64,000 bases of DNA from Janthinobacterium saanense (GTDB lineage Bacteria > Pseudomonadota > Gammaproteobacteria > Burkholderiales > Burkholderiaceae_D). How positions within the stretch are numbered: the first letter of the stretch is position 1; each line of letters begins with the position of its first letter. The translations under genes and the position numbers were made by a program. The notes below the pieces were generated by a model. The model had not been told where the DNA came from, searched no databases, and saw only the letters and a program-made list of their open reading frames with translations. Of this stretch, positions 52,899-61,209 are shown piece after piece. The DNA is taken from positions 186,001 through 250,000 of the forward strand of contig NZ_JACHCI010000004.1 of NCBI RefSeq assembly GCF_014200675.1, written 5' to 3'.

Positions 52899-53660
52899 AT
52901 GCAAAACATAATCGCGGCCAACGAAGCCAAGGCCCGGCCGGTTCAACTGGTACTGAGCGTGGCCAGCACGGCCAAGGAGTTGCGCGAAGTGCAGCGTCTG
53001 CGTTACAAGGTGTTTATTGAAGGCATGGGCCTGGCGTCGCTGGCCAATGCCGATGGTCTGGACCGCGATGAGTTCGACGCCCATTGCGATCATTTGATCG
53101 TGCGCGACGCCGATACCCTGAAAGTGGTGGGCACTTACCGCGTGCTGAGCGCGGCCAGGTCCGCCAAGATAGGCCGCCTGTACTCGGAAAACGAGTTCGA
53201 CCTGAGCCGCCTCAACAATCTGCGCGGCCGCATGGTCGAAGCGGGGCGCGCCTGCATCCATCCCAAATACCGCGGCGGCAGCGTGATCATGCTGCTGTGG
53301 TCGGGCCTGGCCGAATACATGCGCCGTGAACGCTGCGATTATCTGGTCGGCTGCGCCAGCATCAGCCTGGCCGATGGCGGCCACAACGCCGTTGCCGTGT
53401 ATCAGGCGCTGGCGGAAAAACACCTGGCGCCGTCGGAATACCGCGTCACGCCGCACCTGCCTTTCCCCATCCACCAGGTGGAAGCGGCGCAAAAGCCGCA
53501 AGTGCCGCCACTGATCAAGGGTTATCTGCGTTCTGGCGCCTGGATCTGCGGCGAACCGGCCTGGGATCCTGATTTTGAAAGCGCGGACATGTTCATGATG
53601 ATGCCACTGGCGAATCTGGACGAGCGCTATGCGCGCCATTATGGCGTGACGCCGGGCTGA
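52899..53660 (+). CDS. olsB: Ornithine N-acyltransferase-like GNAT protein (OlsB family)
   Basis: 253 residues from the ATG at 52899, with AAGGATG upstream; the frame extends to 52776 but that part is not conserved-looking and contains the regulatory repeats. The OlsB/hemolysin-like acyltransferase pattern is clear: ELREVQRLRYKVFIEGMG, FDAHCDHLIVRDADTLKVVGTYRVL, EAGRACIHPKYRGGSVIMLLWSGLAEYM, and PPLIKGYLRSGAWICGEPAWDPDFESADMFMMMPL. OlsB transfers a 3-hydroxyacyl chain from ACP to ornithine, making lyso-ornithine lipid, a phosphorus-free membrane lipid. The partner OlsA is not here. Confidence 0.78.
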   Translation: MQNIIAANEAKARPVQLVLSVASTAKELREVQRLRYKVFIEGMGLASLANADGLDRDEFDAHCDHLIVRDADTLKVVGTYRVLSAARSAKIGRLYSENEFDLSRLNNLRGRMVEAGRACIHPKYRGGSVIMLLWSGLAEYMRRERCDYLVGCASISLADGGHNAVAVYQALAEKHLAPSEYRVTPHLPFPIHQVEAAQKPQVPPLIKGYLRSGAWICGEPAWDPDFESADMFMMMPLANLDERYARHYGVTPG

Positions 53661-53888
53661 TATCTATCGTAATCGGGCTGCGGCCGTGTGGTTGGCGGCT
53701 GCGTCTGGCTGTCTAAAGGAAGTAGAGCGCGAGAGGTGTGCGGGAGAAACGGACAGCATGTTTTGGGCTGGGCTTCTTCGGCAGGGTGTTCGTGCTTTTA
53801 TGCTGGACGAACTGCGCGAAATGTAGGGCAAAAGTTCATGGCGCCGGGGACCTGGGTGCCTGGCAGGATAGACCTACGGTAAAACGTT

Positions 53889-54176
53889 TTAATGCACGGG
53901 CGAGGCCGATAATTCCTTCAAGTCACGGATGGCGATTTCCGATTTTTCATGCATGCGCAATAAAATTGTCGCACCGACTGATAACTTTCCGTGCCGTATC
54001 TTGCTGATGATGGGTGGCTGCACTTCCAGTACACGGCACAGTTCCGCATCATTTTTCAGGTTCAGCTTTTCGATCAGGGTATCGAGCAGCTTGTTGGGCA
54101 CGAAGGTCGATGGTTCGAGCGCGCGGGCCCGGTTCATCGCTTCTATCAATTCCAGTTTTTTTTGCCGGACGTTCAT
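53889..54176 (-). CDS. Small HTH (XRE-like) protein
   Basis: 95 residues from the ATG at 54176 with AAGGAG upstream. The C-terminal half forms a lambda-repressor-like HTH (LDTLIEKLNLKNDAELCRVLEVQPPIISKIRHGKLSVGATILLRMHEKSEIAIRDLKEL). Too short for an effector domain, it is likely a simple repressor. A direct repeat (CAACATTGA twice, 20 bp apart) upstream may be its own operator. The 228 bp between its end and olsB hold no gene; a TAAAACGTTTTA palindrome lies at 53880-53891. Confidence 0.75.
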   Translation of the reverse strand: MNVRQKKLELIEAMNRARALEPSTFVPNKLLDTLIEKLNLKNDAELCRVLEVQPPIISKIRHGKLSVGATILLRMHEKSEIAIRDLKELSASPVH

Positions 54177-54269
54177 ATACTTCTCCTTTAGCTTGGCAAG
54201 GGCCAGGACCATGGCTGGTACTGGCGGGTGTTCGTCACTGCAGCGCGGCTATCTGCGTATGACGTAGTG

Positions 54270-54298
54270 CAACATTGACGGTACGGATACAACATTGA
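54270..54298. repeat. Direct repeat upstream of the HTH gene
   Basis: CAACATTGA at 54270-54278 recurs at 54290-54298, 20 bp (two helical turns) apart, about 95 bp upstream of the HTH gene start. The spacing is suited to a dimeric regulator binding one face of DNA. Confidence 0.35.
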
Positions 54299-54361
54299 TA
54301 AGCAAGCAAGTGATTTAAATAATACTACGATAACAAATACGGTGACACATGGTTATTAAAA

Positions 54362-55051
54362 TTAACTGAATGTCGCGGTGTTTTGCGCGAAATTTGTTGC
54401 ATTTTGTAAGCCGCTCTTCGTCAGTATCATGGTCCGGTCCGCCATTTCCGCAGCGGCCAGCGAGTGCGTCACCATGATGGCGCAACTGCCGTTGGCCTTG
54501 ATTTCAGCGCGCAGCAATTGCAGGATGCTGTGCGCCGTGTCCGGATCCAGGTTGCCGGTGGGTTCATCGGCCAGCACCAGGGCCGGCTTGTGCACCAGCG
54601 CGCGGGCGATCGCCACGCGCTGCATTTCGCCGCCCGACAATTGCTGCGGAAAATCGCCGCCGCGCCCGCCTAGTCCAACCGCTTCCAGCATGCTGGCGGC
54701 GCGCTCCTGCGGCAGGCCGTTGAGCAGCAGCGGCAGGGCCACGTTTTGCAGCAGGGTCAGGTGCGGCAAGACGTGGAAAGCCTGGAAGATAAAGCCCATG
54801 CGCGAGCGCCGCAGCCGGGTAGCTGCCGCGTCGTCCAGGCTGGACATGGCAATGCCGTCGACCAGGATGGGCTGGCTTTCGCCCGCATCGGGCGTGTCGA
54901 GGCCGGCGATCAGATTGAGCAGGGTCGACTTGCCGACGCCGGAATCGCCCATGATGGCAATGAACTCGCCCGCCTCGAAGCGGCATGAGAGATTGGCCAG
55001 CACGGGACGCGCGTTGGCATAAGACTTGGACAGATGGCGCAATTCAAGCAT
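54362..55051 (-). CDS. LolD/MacB-type ABC transporter ATP-binding protein, no permease adjacent
   Basis: 229 residues from the ATG at 55051 (MLELRHLSKSYANARPVLANLS). Walker A GDSGVGKSTLLN, Q-loop FIFQAFHVLPHLTLLQNVALPLL, signature LSGGEMQRVAIARALV, Walker B ALVLADEPTGNLD and H-loop VTHS are all intact. The type VII (LolD/MacB/FtsE) subfamily powers mechanotransmission permeases, yet no FtsX/MacB-like permease is encoded next to it; downstream is AT-rich noncoding DNA. It is divergent from egtD. Confidence 0.88.
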   Translation of the reverse strand: MLELRHLSKSYANARPVLANLSCRFEAGEFIAIMGDSGVGKSTLLNLIAGLDTPDAGESQPILVDGIAMSSLDDAAATRLRRSRMGFIFQAFHVLPHLTLLQNVALPLLLNGLPQERAASMLEAVGLGGRGGDFPQQLSGGEMQRVAIARALVHKPALVLADEPTGNLDPDTAHSILQLLRAEIKANGSCAIMVTHSLAAAEMADRTMILTKSGLQNATNFAQNTATFS

Positions 55052-55336
55052 GTCGAGTATGAGTTTCGTAAGGGAAGGCACGCGGGGGAGAGGGGGGCCT
55101 GGGAATGCAATGGCGCGCGGATTGTTTGGCCGACAATGTGGAGTATACGACAGGCTTATGCTTTTTGCTTGGCAATACCAATTTAGCGTGCGCGGCCCTG
55201 CTGGCATACAATTGCCATCGCCTTTAAGTGAACTGCCGTACAGCTGGGTTTTATAGATTCCGCTATGATAAAAAATCGTTACCGTTTGGTTTTTTCCTGC
55301 GTATGCCCGTGCAAGTCCTCACCATGATGCGAATAC

Positions 55337-56365
55337 ATGACCATGTCAACTACCCAGCAGCAGTCATCCAGCCCTCACCAGGCCATCCGTTCAAGCGACG
55401 TTCCTGCAGTCACTGACAAGGCTGGCGGCAAGACCAGTGCGACTCCCGCCACGATAGCCGAGGTCGCAAAAGGCTTGCTGGCGCCGCAAGCCTGGACCTC
55501 GCCCAAATACCTGTACGATGCACTCGGTTCCAAACTCTTTGAAGCCATCTGTGGCCTCGATGAGTACTATCCGACACGCACCGAGGCAGCCATCTTTGCC
55601 CGCCACGGTGCCGATATCGCCCATGCGGTAGGGCCGGGCAGCACCCTGATCGACCTGGGCGCGGGCAATTGCGCCAAGGCCGCCAGCCTGTTCCCGCTGC
55701 TGCATCCGGCGCAATACGTGGCGGTGGATATTTCCTATGATTTCCTCAGCGAATCTCTGGCCAGCTTGCGCCAGCGTTTCCCGCATATCGAGATGACGGG
55801 CCTGGGCCTGGATTTTTCCAGCGGCCTGACCTTGCCGGCCAGCGTGCGCGATGCGCAGCGCCTGTTCTTTTATCCCGGTTCCTCGATCGGCAACTTTGCG
55901 CCGGAGCAGGCGATTGCTTTCCTGCGCCGCTTGCGCGCCAATTCAGACAGCGATGGCGGCTTGCTGATCGGCGTGGACCTGATCAAGGACAGTGCCGTGC
56001 TCGATGCTGCCTACGACGATGCGCTGGGCGTCACGGCCGCCTTCAATCTGAACCTGCTGCGCCACCTGAATCTGTTGCTGGGCGCCGACTTTGATGTGCG
56101 TCAGTGGCGCCATCACGGTTTCTTCAATGCCGACCTGGGCCGGGTAGAAATGCATCTGGAAGCGCGCTGCGAGCAAGTGGTGCACTGGCAGGGTGGCCAG
56201 CGGCGCTTTGCCAAAGGCGAACGCATCCACACGGAAGACAGTTATAAATACACGCGGGCCGGTTTCGTGGGCTTGCTGGAACAGGCCGGTTATCGCACGG
56301 CCCGCGTCTGGATGGATGAGCGGGAATGGTTTGCCGTCATCCATGCACGCGCGATGCCGGATTGA
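55337..56365 (+). CDS. egtD: L-histidine N-alpha-methyltransferase EgtD
   Basis: 342 residues. EgtD motifs: TSPKYLYDALGSKLFEAICGLDEYYPTRTEAAI (substrate-binding N-terminus), SAM-binding LIDLGAGNCAKAASL, VAVDISYDFLSESLASL, FFYPGSSIGNFAPEQA, LIGVDLIKDSAVLDAAYDD and the C-terminal YKYTRAGFVGLLEQAGYR. It trimethylates histidine to hercynine, the first step of ergothioneine synthesis. The N-terminal 40 residues are low-complexity. Start could be 55337 or the ATG at 55343. egtB follows 21 bp downstream. Confidence 0.93.
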   Translation: MTMSTTQQQSSSPHQAIRSSDVPAVTDKAGGKTSATPATIAEVAKGLLAPQAWTSPKYLYDALGSKLFEAICGLDEYYPTRTEAAIFARHGADIAHAVGPGSTLIDLGAGNCAKAASLFPLLHPAQYVAVDISYDFLSESLASLRQRFPHIEMTGLGLDFSSGLTLPASVRDAQRLFFYPGSSIGNFAPEQAIAFLRRLRANSDSDGGLLIGVDLIKDSAVLDAAYDDALGVTAAFNLNLLRHLNLLLGADFDVRQWRHHGFFNADLGRVEMHLEARCEQVVHWQGGQRRFAKGERIHTEDSYKYTRAGFVGLLEQAGYRTARVWMDEREWFAVIHARAMPD

Positions 56366-56386
56366 CATGAAAAATTCAACGGGAAA

Positions 56387-57622
56387 ATGATCTTGATCGA
56401 CCATTTCAAACAAGTACGCCAGCATTCCTTGCGCCTGGCCGAGCCCCTGTCCGACGAGGATTGCGGCGCCCAGTCCATGCCGGACGCCAGCCCCGTGAAG
56501 TGGCATCTGGCGCATACCACCTGGTTTTTCGAAACCTTTATCCTGGAAGCGCTGGAGCCTGGCTTTGCGCCATTCCACCCGGCCTTTCGGGTGCTGTTCA
56601 ATTCCTATTACAACGGCGTGGGCGACAAGCACCCGCGCGCGCAGCGGGGCTTGCTGACCCGTCCCGACATGGCGCAGGTGCGTGCTTACCGCCACGATGT
56701 CGATGCGCGCATCGTCCGTCTGCTGGCCAGTGAGCTGCCGCGCAGCGAGCGCGAACGTTTGAGCATGCTGCTGGCGCTGGGCCTGCAGCACGAGCAGCAG
56801 CACCAGGAATTGCTGTTGACCGACGTCAAGCATCTGCTGGCGCAAAGTCCCTTGTTTCCGGCCTATCTGGACGCAGCTGCTTCTGTTGATGCCGAGCTCC
56901 AGTCTGGCAGCGTCAACGCAGGCTGGGTAGCGTTTGACGGCGGCCTGACGGAAATCGGCCATGTCAGCGATGGCTTTTGCTTCGACAATGAATTACCGCG
57001 CCACCGGCAATATGTGGCCCCATTTGAGCTCGCTTCCTGCCTGGTGACGAATGGCGATTATCTGGCCTTCATCGAGGCGGGCGGCTACCGCACGGCCAGT
57101 CTGTGGCTGTCCGAGGGCTGGGACTGGGTGCGCAACCAGAAACTCAGCTGTCCGCTGTACTGGCAGCAGGACGACGATGGACGCTGGCTGGAATTCACTT
57201 TATATGGCTTGCAAGCACTTGATCTGCGACAACCGGCCACCCATTTGTCGCTGTTCGAAGCGGACGCCTACGCGCACTGGGCGGGCGCGCGCCTGCCGAC
57301 GGAAGCCGAATGGGAAGTCGCCGCACAAGGCTTGCCCGTGCAGACCGGAAGCTTGCACCCAGCCATGGCAACCCCAGGTAATGGCTTGCAGCAAATGTTT
57401 GGACACTGCTGGCAATGGACCAGCAGCAGCTACGCGCCGTATCCCGGCTATCGCCCGGCGGCAGGCGCCCTCGGCGAATACAATGGCAAATTCATGCTGA
57501 ACCAGTATGTGCTGCGCGGTTCTTCCTGCGCCACGCCGGCTGGCCACGCGCGTGCCAGCTACCGCAATTTCTTTCCTGCCGGTGCACGCTGGCAGTTTGC
57601 CGGCATACGACTCGCTCGTTGA
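56387..57622 (+). CDS. egtB: Ergothioneine sulfoxide synthase EgtB
   Basis: 411 residues: an N-terminal DinB-like domain supplying the iron ligands (KWHLAHTTWFFETF and LGLQHEQQHQELLLTDVKHLL) and a C-terminal formylglycine-enzyme-like domain (FDNELPRHRQYVAPFELASCLVTNGDYLAFIEAGGY, GARLPTEAEWEVAA, RGSSCATPAGHARASYRNFFPAGARWQFAGIRLAR). It joins hercynine to a cysteine thiol and oxidises the sulfur using Fe(II) and O2. The C-S lyase EgtE and the EgtA/EgtC pair are absent here, so either free cysteine is used or they lie elsewhere. Confidence 0.93.
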   Translation: MILIDHFKQVRQHSLRLAEPLSDEDCGAQSMPDASPVKWHLAHTTWFFETFILEALEPGFAPFHPAFRVLFNSYYNGVGDKHPRAQRGLLTRPDMAQVRAYRHDVDARIVRLLASELPRSERERLSMLLALGLQHEQQHQELLLTDVKHLLAQSPLFPAYLDAAASVDAELQSGSVNAGWVAFDGGLTEIGHVSDGFCFDNELPRHRQYVAPFELASCLVTNGDYLAFIEAGGYRTASLWLSEGWDWVRNQKLSCPLYWQQDDDGRWLEFTLYGLQALDLRQPATHLSLFEADAYAHWAGARLPTEAEWEVAAQGLPVQTGSLHPAMATPGNGLQQMFGHCWQWTSSSYAPYPGYRPAAGALGEYNGKFMLNQYVLRGSSCATPAGHARASYRNFFPAGARWQFAGIRLAR

Positions 57623-57765
57623 GCACACCTTCATAAACCTACTGCGCAGCCCACTCTCGGGTATCCGTTGCTCGCCATACCGAATGTATGGCTCCGCTAC
57701 TCAACCCGATATTGGGCTTGCTCGCTACGGTTTCTGAAGGCGCGGCGACATTGCCATATAGCCGC

Positions 57766-57797
57766 AAAGAAAAAGGGCAGCCGTGTGGCTGCCCTTT
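57766..57797 (-). terminator. Intrinsic terminator of leuA
   Basis: An 11-bp perfect stem (AAAGGGCAGCC/GGCTGCCCTTT, 57772-57797) with a 4-base loop, followed on the minus strand by a T-rich tract, 22 bp after the leuA stop. It could also stop egtDB transcripts from the other side. Confidence 0.9.
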
Positions 57798-57819
57798 GAT
57801 GATTGCGGTACTGCTATTT

Positions 57820-59517
57820 TCAGGCCGTTACAGCCGCCTTGGCAGCGCTTTCCACTTCCGTCTGCTTGATACGGCGGTTCACGGCCGACAATACGGCCTT
57901 GAACGAGGCGGTGACGATATTGCTGTCGATGCCGGCGCCGAACAGGGTAGGGCCGTTGTCCAGGCGCAGTTCCACATAGCAAGCGGCCTGTGCATTGGCG
58001 CCCGAGCCGATCGAGTGCTCATGGTAATCCATCAGCTTGATATCGAGGCCCAGCGCATTGACGAAGGCATCGATGGGGCCGTTGCCGCCGCCTTGCAGGG
58101 CCAGCGGCGCCTGGCGATGGTGCAGGCTGATATCGATTTGCACCGATTCTTCGTTGTTGCTGTCTTCCACCATGCGGTGCGCAGCGTAGGCGTAAGGCGT
58201 GGTTTGCTCCAGGTATTCGCGCTGGAAGATTTCATGGATATCCTGGGCGGCAATTTCGCGGCCCGTGGCGTCGGCTACCGCTTGCACGGCGCGCGAAAAC
58301 TCGATCTGCAAACGGCGCGGCAAGACCAGGCCATATTCCTGTTCCAGCAAATAAGCCATGCCGCCCTTGCCGGACTGGCTGTTGACGCGGATCACGGCGT
58401 CGTAGCTGCGGCCCAGGTCGGCCGGATCGATAGGCAAATAAGGCACTTCCCAGATACTGTCAGGTTGCTGTTTGGCAAAACCTTTTTTGATCGCATCCTG
58501 GTGCGAACCGGAAAACGCCGTAAACACCAAGTCGCCCGCATACGGGTGGCGTGGGTGGACGGGCAACTGGTTGCACTCTTCCACGCACTTGCGCACCGTA
58601 TCGATGTCCGAGAAATCGAGGCCAGGATGCACGCCTTGCGTGTACAGATTCATCGCCAGGGTGACCAGATCGACGTTGCCGGTGCGTTCGCCATTGCCGA
58701 ACAGGCAGCCTTCCACGCGGTCGGCACCGGCCATCACGGCCAGTTCTGCCGAAGCGACGGCGGTGCCGCGGTCATTATGCGGGTGCACGCTGATGATGAT
58801 GGAATCGCGGCGCGCCAGCTTGCGCGACATCCATTCGATCTGGTCGGCATACACGTTAGGCGTGCTGCATTCCACGGTCGACGGCAGGTTGATGATCATC
58901 TTGTTGGCCGGGGTCGGCTTCCAGATGGCGCTGACTGCGTCGCAGATATGCTTGGAGAAATCGAGTTCGGTGGTCGAGAACGATTCCGGCGTGTATTCAA
59001 AACCCCATTCCGTTTCCGGGTGCTGGGCCACCAGTTGTTTGACCAGGGTGGTGCCGGTGGTGGCGATCTGCGTGATTTCTTCGCGCGACATGCCGAACAC
59101 CACCTTGCGGAATACGGGCGCCACCGAATTGTACAGGTGGACGATGGCGCGCTTGGCGCCAACCACCGATTCCACCGTGCGGCGTATCAGCTCTTCACGC
59201 GACTGCGTCAGTACGATGATGGTGACGTCGTCCGGGATGCGGTTCTCATCGACCAGCTTGCGCACGAAATCGAAGTCCGTTTGCGACGCCGATGGGAAAC
59301 CGACTTCGATTTCCTTCAGGCCGATGGCGATCAGCATTTCGAAAAACCGCAGCTTCTTTTCCGCGCTCATGGGCTCGATCAGGGACTGATTGCCGTCGCG
59401 CAAGTCGGTGCTCATCCAGATAGGCGGTTTGCTGATGATCTGGTTAGGCCATTGACGGTCGGTCAATTTGACTGGAGGAAAGGCGCGGTATTTGGAAGCG
59501 GGGTTTTTCAACATCAT
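57820..59517 (-). CDS. leuA: 2-isopropylmalate synthase, long (actinobacterial-type) form
   Basis: 565 residues from the ATG at 59517, with AGGAGT seven bases upstream. The catalytic barrel shows [39 protein letters not shown] and the metal site [13 protein letters not shown]; the C-terminal regulatory domain (from about 430) ends with [22 protein letters not shown]. The N-terminal [15 protein letters not shown] is typical of the long form. It condenses acetyl-CoA with 2-ketoisovalerate, the committed leucine step, normally feedback-inhibited by leucine. It is transcribed alone, from a promoter with a leucine-rich leader. Confidence 0.95.
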   Translation of the reverse strand: MMLKNPASKYRAFPPVKLTDRQWPNQIISKPPIWMSTDLRDGNQSLIEPMSAEKKLRFFEMLIAIGLKEIEVGFPSASQTDFDFVRKLVDENRIPDDVTIIVLTQSREELIRRTVESVVGAKRAIVHLYNSVAPVFRKVVFGMSREEITQIATTGTTLVKQLVAQHPETEWGFEYTPESFSTTELDFSKHICDAVSAIWKPTPANKMIINLPSTVECSTPNVYADQIEWMSRKLARRDSIIISVHPHNDRGTAVASAELAVMAGADRVEGCLFGNGERTGNVDLVTLAMNLYTQGVHPGLDFSDIDTVRKCVEECNQLPVHPRHPYAGDLVFTAFSGSHQDAIKKGFAKQQPDSIWEVPYLPIDPADLGRSYDAVIRVNSQSGKGGMAYLLEQEYGLVLPRRLQIEFSRAVQAVADATGREIAAQDIHEIFQREYLEQTTPYAYAAHRMVEDSNNEESVQIDISLHHRQAPLALQGGGNGPIDAFVNALGLDIKLMDYHEHSIGSGANAQAACYVELRLDNGPTLFGAGIDSNIVTASFKAVLSAVNRRIKQTEVESAAKAAVTA

Positions 59518-59586
59518 GATCGGGTACTCCTGAAAATAGGGGAAATCAATGGTTGCGGCGCAAGCTTGCCGGGCGGCCACGGGACA

Positions 59587-59691
59587 CTAGGCCAGGCAAG
59601 CGATCGCTAGGTTTAGCAGGCAGGCAGCGAAGCCCACATCGGCGTTCGCGTCGGACATTGCAGTTGGTGCGGGGATTGGTGCAAACATCAT
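59587..59691 (-). CDS. Second small leader ORF upstream of leuA
   Basis: A 34-codon frame beginning ATGATG directly behind GGAAGG, a convincing ribosome binding site, and ending TAG 69 bp before the leuA start. It opens MMFAPIPAPTAMSDANA and ends CLLNLAIACLA. It begins just after the putative attenuator hairpin. It could be translated only on read-through transcripts and affect leuA translation. No family recognised. Confidence 0.4.
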   Translation of the reverse strand: MMFAPIPAPTAMSDANADVGFAACLLNLAIACLA

Positions 59692-59710
59692 CAAACCTTC
59701 CAGGGTTTTT

Positions 59711-59727
59711 AAAACACGCCGGCGTGT
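59711..59727 (-). terminator. Putative leuA attenuator terminator
   Basis: On the minus strand the perfect palindrome ACACGCCGGCGTGT (59727-59714) is followed by further T to 59711 and lies 25 bp after the leader-peptide stop. An upstream ACGCC (about 59737-59733) can pair with the GGCGT arm, providing a competing structure. Confidence 0.5.
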
Positions 59728-59752
59728 GGCCAGGCGTAGCAAAGCGGCAAAC

Positions 59753-59821
59753 TTAAGCGCGTGCTAGTAGTAGTCGCGATAGCGACAGCAGGGAAGGAGA
59801 TGGAAGTTTGAAGGAGGACAT
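59753..59821 (-). CDS. leuL: Leucine-rich leader peptide of leuA
   Basis: A 22-codon frame starting at the ATG 59821, seven of whose residues are leucine, including LLSLSRLLL; four of the seven Leu codons are CTA, normally rare in GC-rich genomes. It lies just inside the leuA transcript and ahead of a terminator hairpin, the arrangement of classical amino-acid attenuators: scarce leucyl-tRNA stalls the ribosome on the CTA run and lets transcription proceed. The predicted transcription start is the A of its ATG, so it may be translated as a leaderless message. Confidence 0.75.
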   Translation of the reverse strand: MSSFKLPSPSLLSLSRLLLARA

Positions 59822-59827
59822 GTGTTT

Positions 59828-59857
59828 AATGTACGGGAGTTTGTGTCGGACTGTCAA
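59828..59857 (-). promoter_or_regulatory. leuA promoter
   Basis: On the minus strand a perfect TTGACA -35 (59857-59852), 18-bp spacer and TACATT -10 (59833-59828). The expected start is at or near 59821, the first base of the leader-peptide ATG. Confidence 0.75.
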
Positions 59858-60218
59858 GCGTTTCCTGGCGGTATCTTGCTTGGTCTGCCCAGGCTGGTTG
59901 CGTTGACAGTCGATGCTCGATGAGAGCGGGTGTTGCTACACATCATGGGTGCTACAGGCTGGCTAAAGTGGATCCCGAAACGGAGACGATGGTTTAAGCT
60001 GTGGTCTATGGCAGGCGCTCAGCTCGCGGCGGTCTGCGTAGCGGTATTGTTCTGGCATATAAACGCAGGAGATGGGTGCGGTCATAGTCTGGCAGCCCGC
60101 CCATGCGCACGATTTGTTATTTGGAAACTTTTAAGATTGCCTTCAGTCCTGGCCGCTGCGCTTGCGCTACAATCGGCGCTTCCTTGCCACTGCCGATTGC
60201 GGCGCCTTTCTTTTCACT
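59858..60218. other. Noncoding interval between leuA promoter and patatin gene
   Basis: About 360 bp. A plus-strand open frame of 99 codons (59930-60229) crosses it, but it begins with TTG without a ribosome binding site, has an erratic composition and overlaps the start of the patatin gene, so I do not call it. I see no structured RNA. Confidence 0.5.
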
Positions 60219-61130
60219 ATGCACCCTAAACGCCTGACCCTGCTTGCCCTGGCCGCCTTTGCCCTGGCTGGCTGCGAAACTTCCGCGCCGAAACCCGCCC
60301 CCGTATTGACGCCGCCTGAGCCGGTGGTAGTGGTCCCACGCAAGATCAAGATCGGCCTGGCGCTCGGTGGTGGTGCGGCGCGTGGTTTTGCGCATATCGG
60401 TGTGATCAAGGCGCTCGAATCGCAGGGCATCGATGCCGATATTGTCACGGGCACCAGCGCGGGCAGCGTGGTGGGCGCCTTGTATGCGGCGGGCAATTCC
60501 GGTTTCGCCTTGCAAAAGATGGCGTTCGATATGGATGAGGCGGCCATTTCCGACTGGGCTTTGCCGCTGTTCGGCAAGTCCTCGGGCGTGCTGAAAGGCG
60601 AGGCGCTGCAAGCCTATGTCAACAAGGCGGTGGGTGGCTTGCCGCTGGAAAAACTCAAGATTCCGTTTGGTGTGGTGGCGACCGACTTGAAAAATGGCCA
60701 GCCGATTCTCTTCCAGCGCGGCAATACCGGCATGGCCGTGCGCGCTTCCTCGGCCGTGCCTGGCGTGTTCCAGCCGGTGGTGATCTCGGGCCGCACCTAT
60801 GTCGATGGCGGCCTGGTGGCGCCGGTGCCCGTGAAAGCTGCGCGCGACATGGGCGCCGACTTTATTATTGCCGTCAATATTTCCTCGCAAACCGATACGC
60901 AAAAAGCCATCAGTTCGATGGAGGTGATCATGCAAACCTTCGCCATCATGGGCCAGCGCATCAACCAGTTTGAACTGAAAGATGCGGATGTGGTGATACA
61001 GCCCAGCCTGGGCACGATGAAGGGCAATGATTTCAATAGCCGCAACCAGGCCATTCTGGCGGGCGAGCAGGCGACGTTTGCGGTGATGGCGCAGTTAAAA
61101 CAAAAGCTGAAGGCCAAGCGCGAGCAGTAA
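60219..61130 (+). CDS. Patatin-like phospholipase lipoprotein (RssA-like)
   Basis: 303 residues from the ATG at 60219. A lipoprotein signal ends in LAGC (AAFALAGCETSAPKP). The patatin domain has the oxyanion GGGAARGFAHIGVIKAL, nucleophile GTSAGSVVGALYA and catalytic Asp in YVDGGLVAPVPVKAA, giving a Ser-Asp dyad. Such enzymes deacylate phospholipids; a lipid-anchored, periplasm-facing form could act in envelope lipid turnover. Confidence 0.9.
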   Translation: MHPKRLTLLALAAFALAGCETSAPKPAPVLTPPEPVVVVPRKIKIGLALGGGAARGFAHIGVIKALESQGIDADIVTGTSAGSVVGALYAAGNSGFALQKMAFDMDEAAISDWALPLFGKSSGVLKGEALQAYVNKAVGGLPLEKLKIPFGVVATDLKNGQPILFQRGNTGMAVRASSAVPGVFQPVVISGRTYVDGGLVAPVPVKAARDMGADFIIAVNISSQTDTQKAISSMEVIMQTFAIMGQRINQFELKDADVVIQPSLGTMKGNDFNSRNQAILAGEQATFAVMAQLKQKLKAKREQ

Positions 61131-61209
61131 ATAGTCGCTAGTTGCCGGGCAGTATGAGCAATGCTCCCGTTTCAGCTACAATTTTGCTTCAACATAATAA
61201 GGATGTCTC

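Noticed and set aside
55202..55215. TGGCATACAATTGC as a sigma-54 promoter
   Set aside because: Only nine bases separate the GG and GC doublets; sigma-54 requires ten. The site also lacks a nearby enhancer-binding regulator gene.
57688..59610. 640-codon open frame on the plus strand opposite leuA
   Set aside because: It mirrors leuA codon periodicity; the protein is His/Arg/Gln-rich with no domain, a normal antisense shadow in GC-rich DNA.
59930..60229. 99-codon plus-strand frame before the patatin gene
   Set aside because: TTG start without ribosome binding site, odd composition, and overlap with the patatin start.
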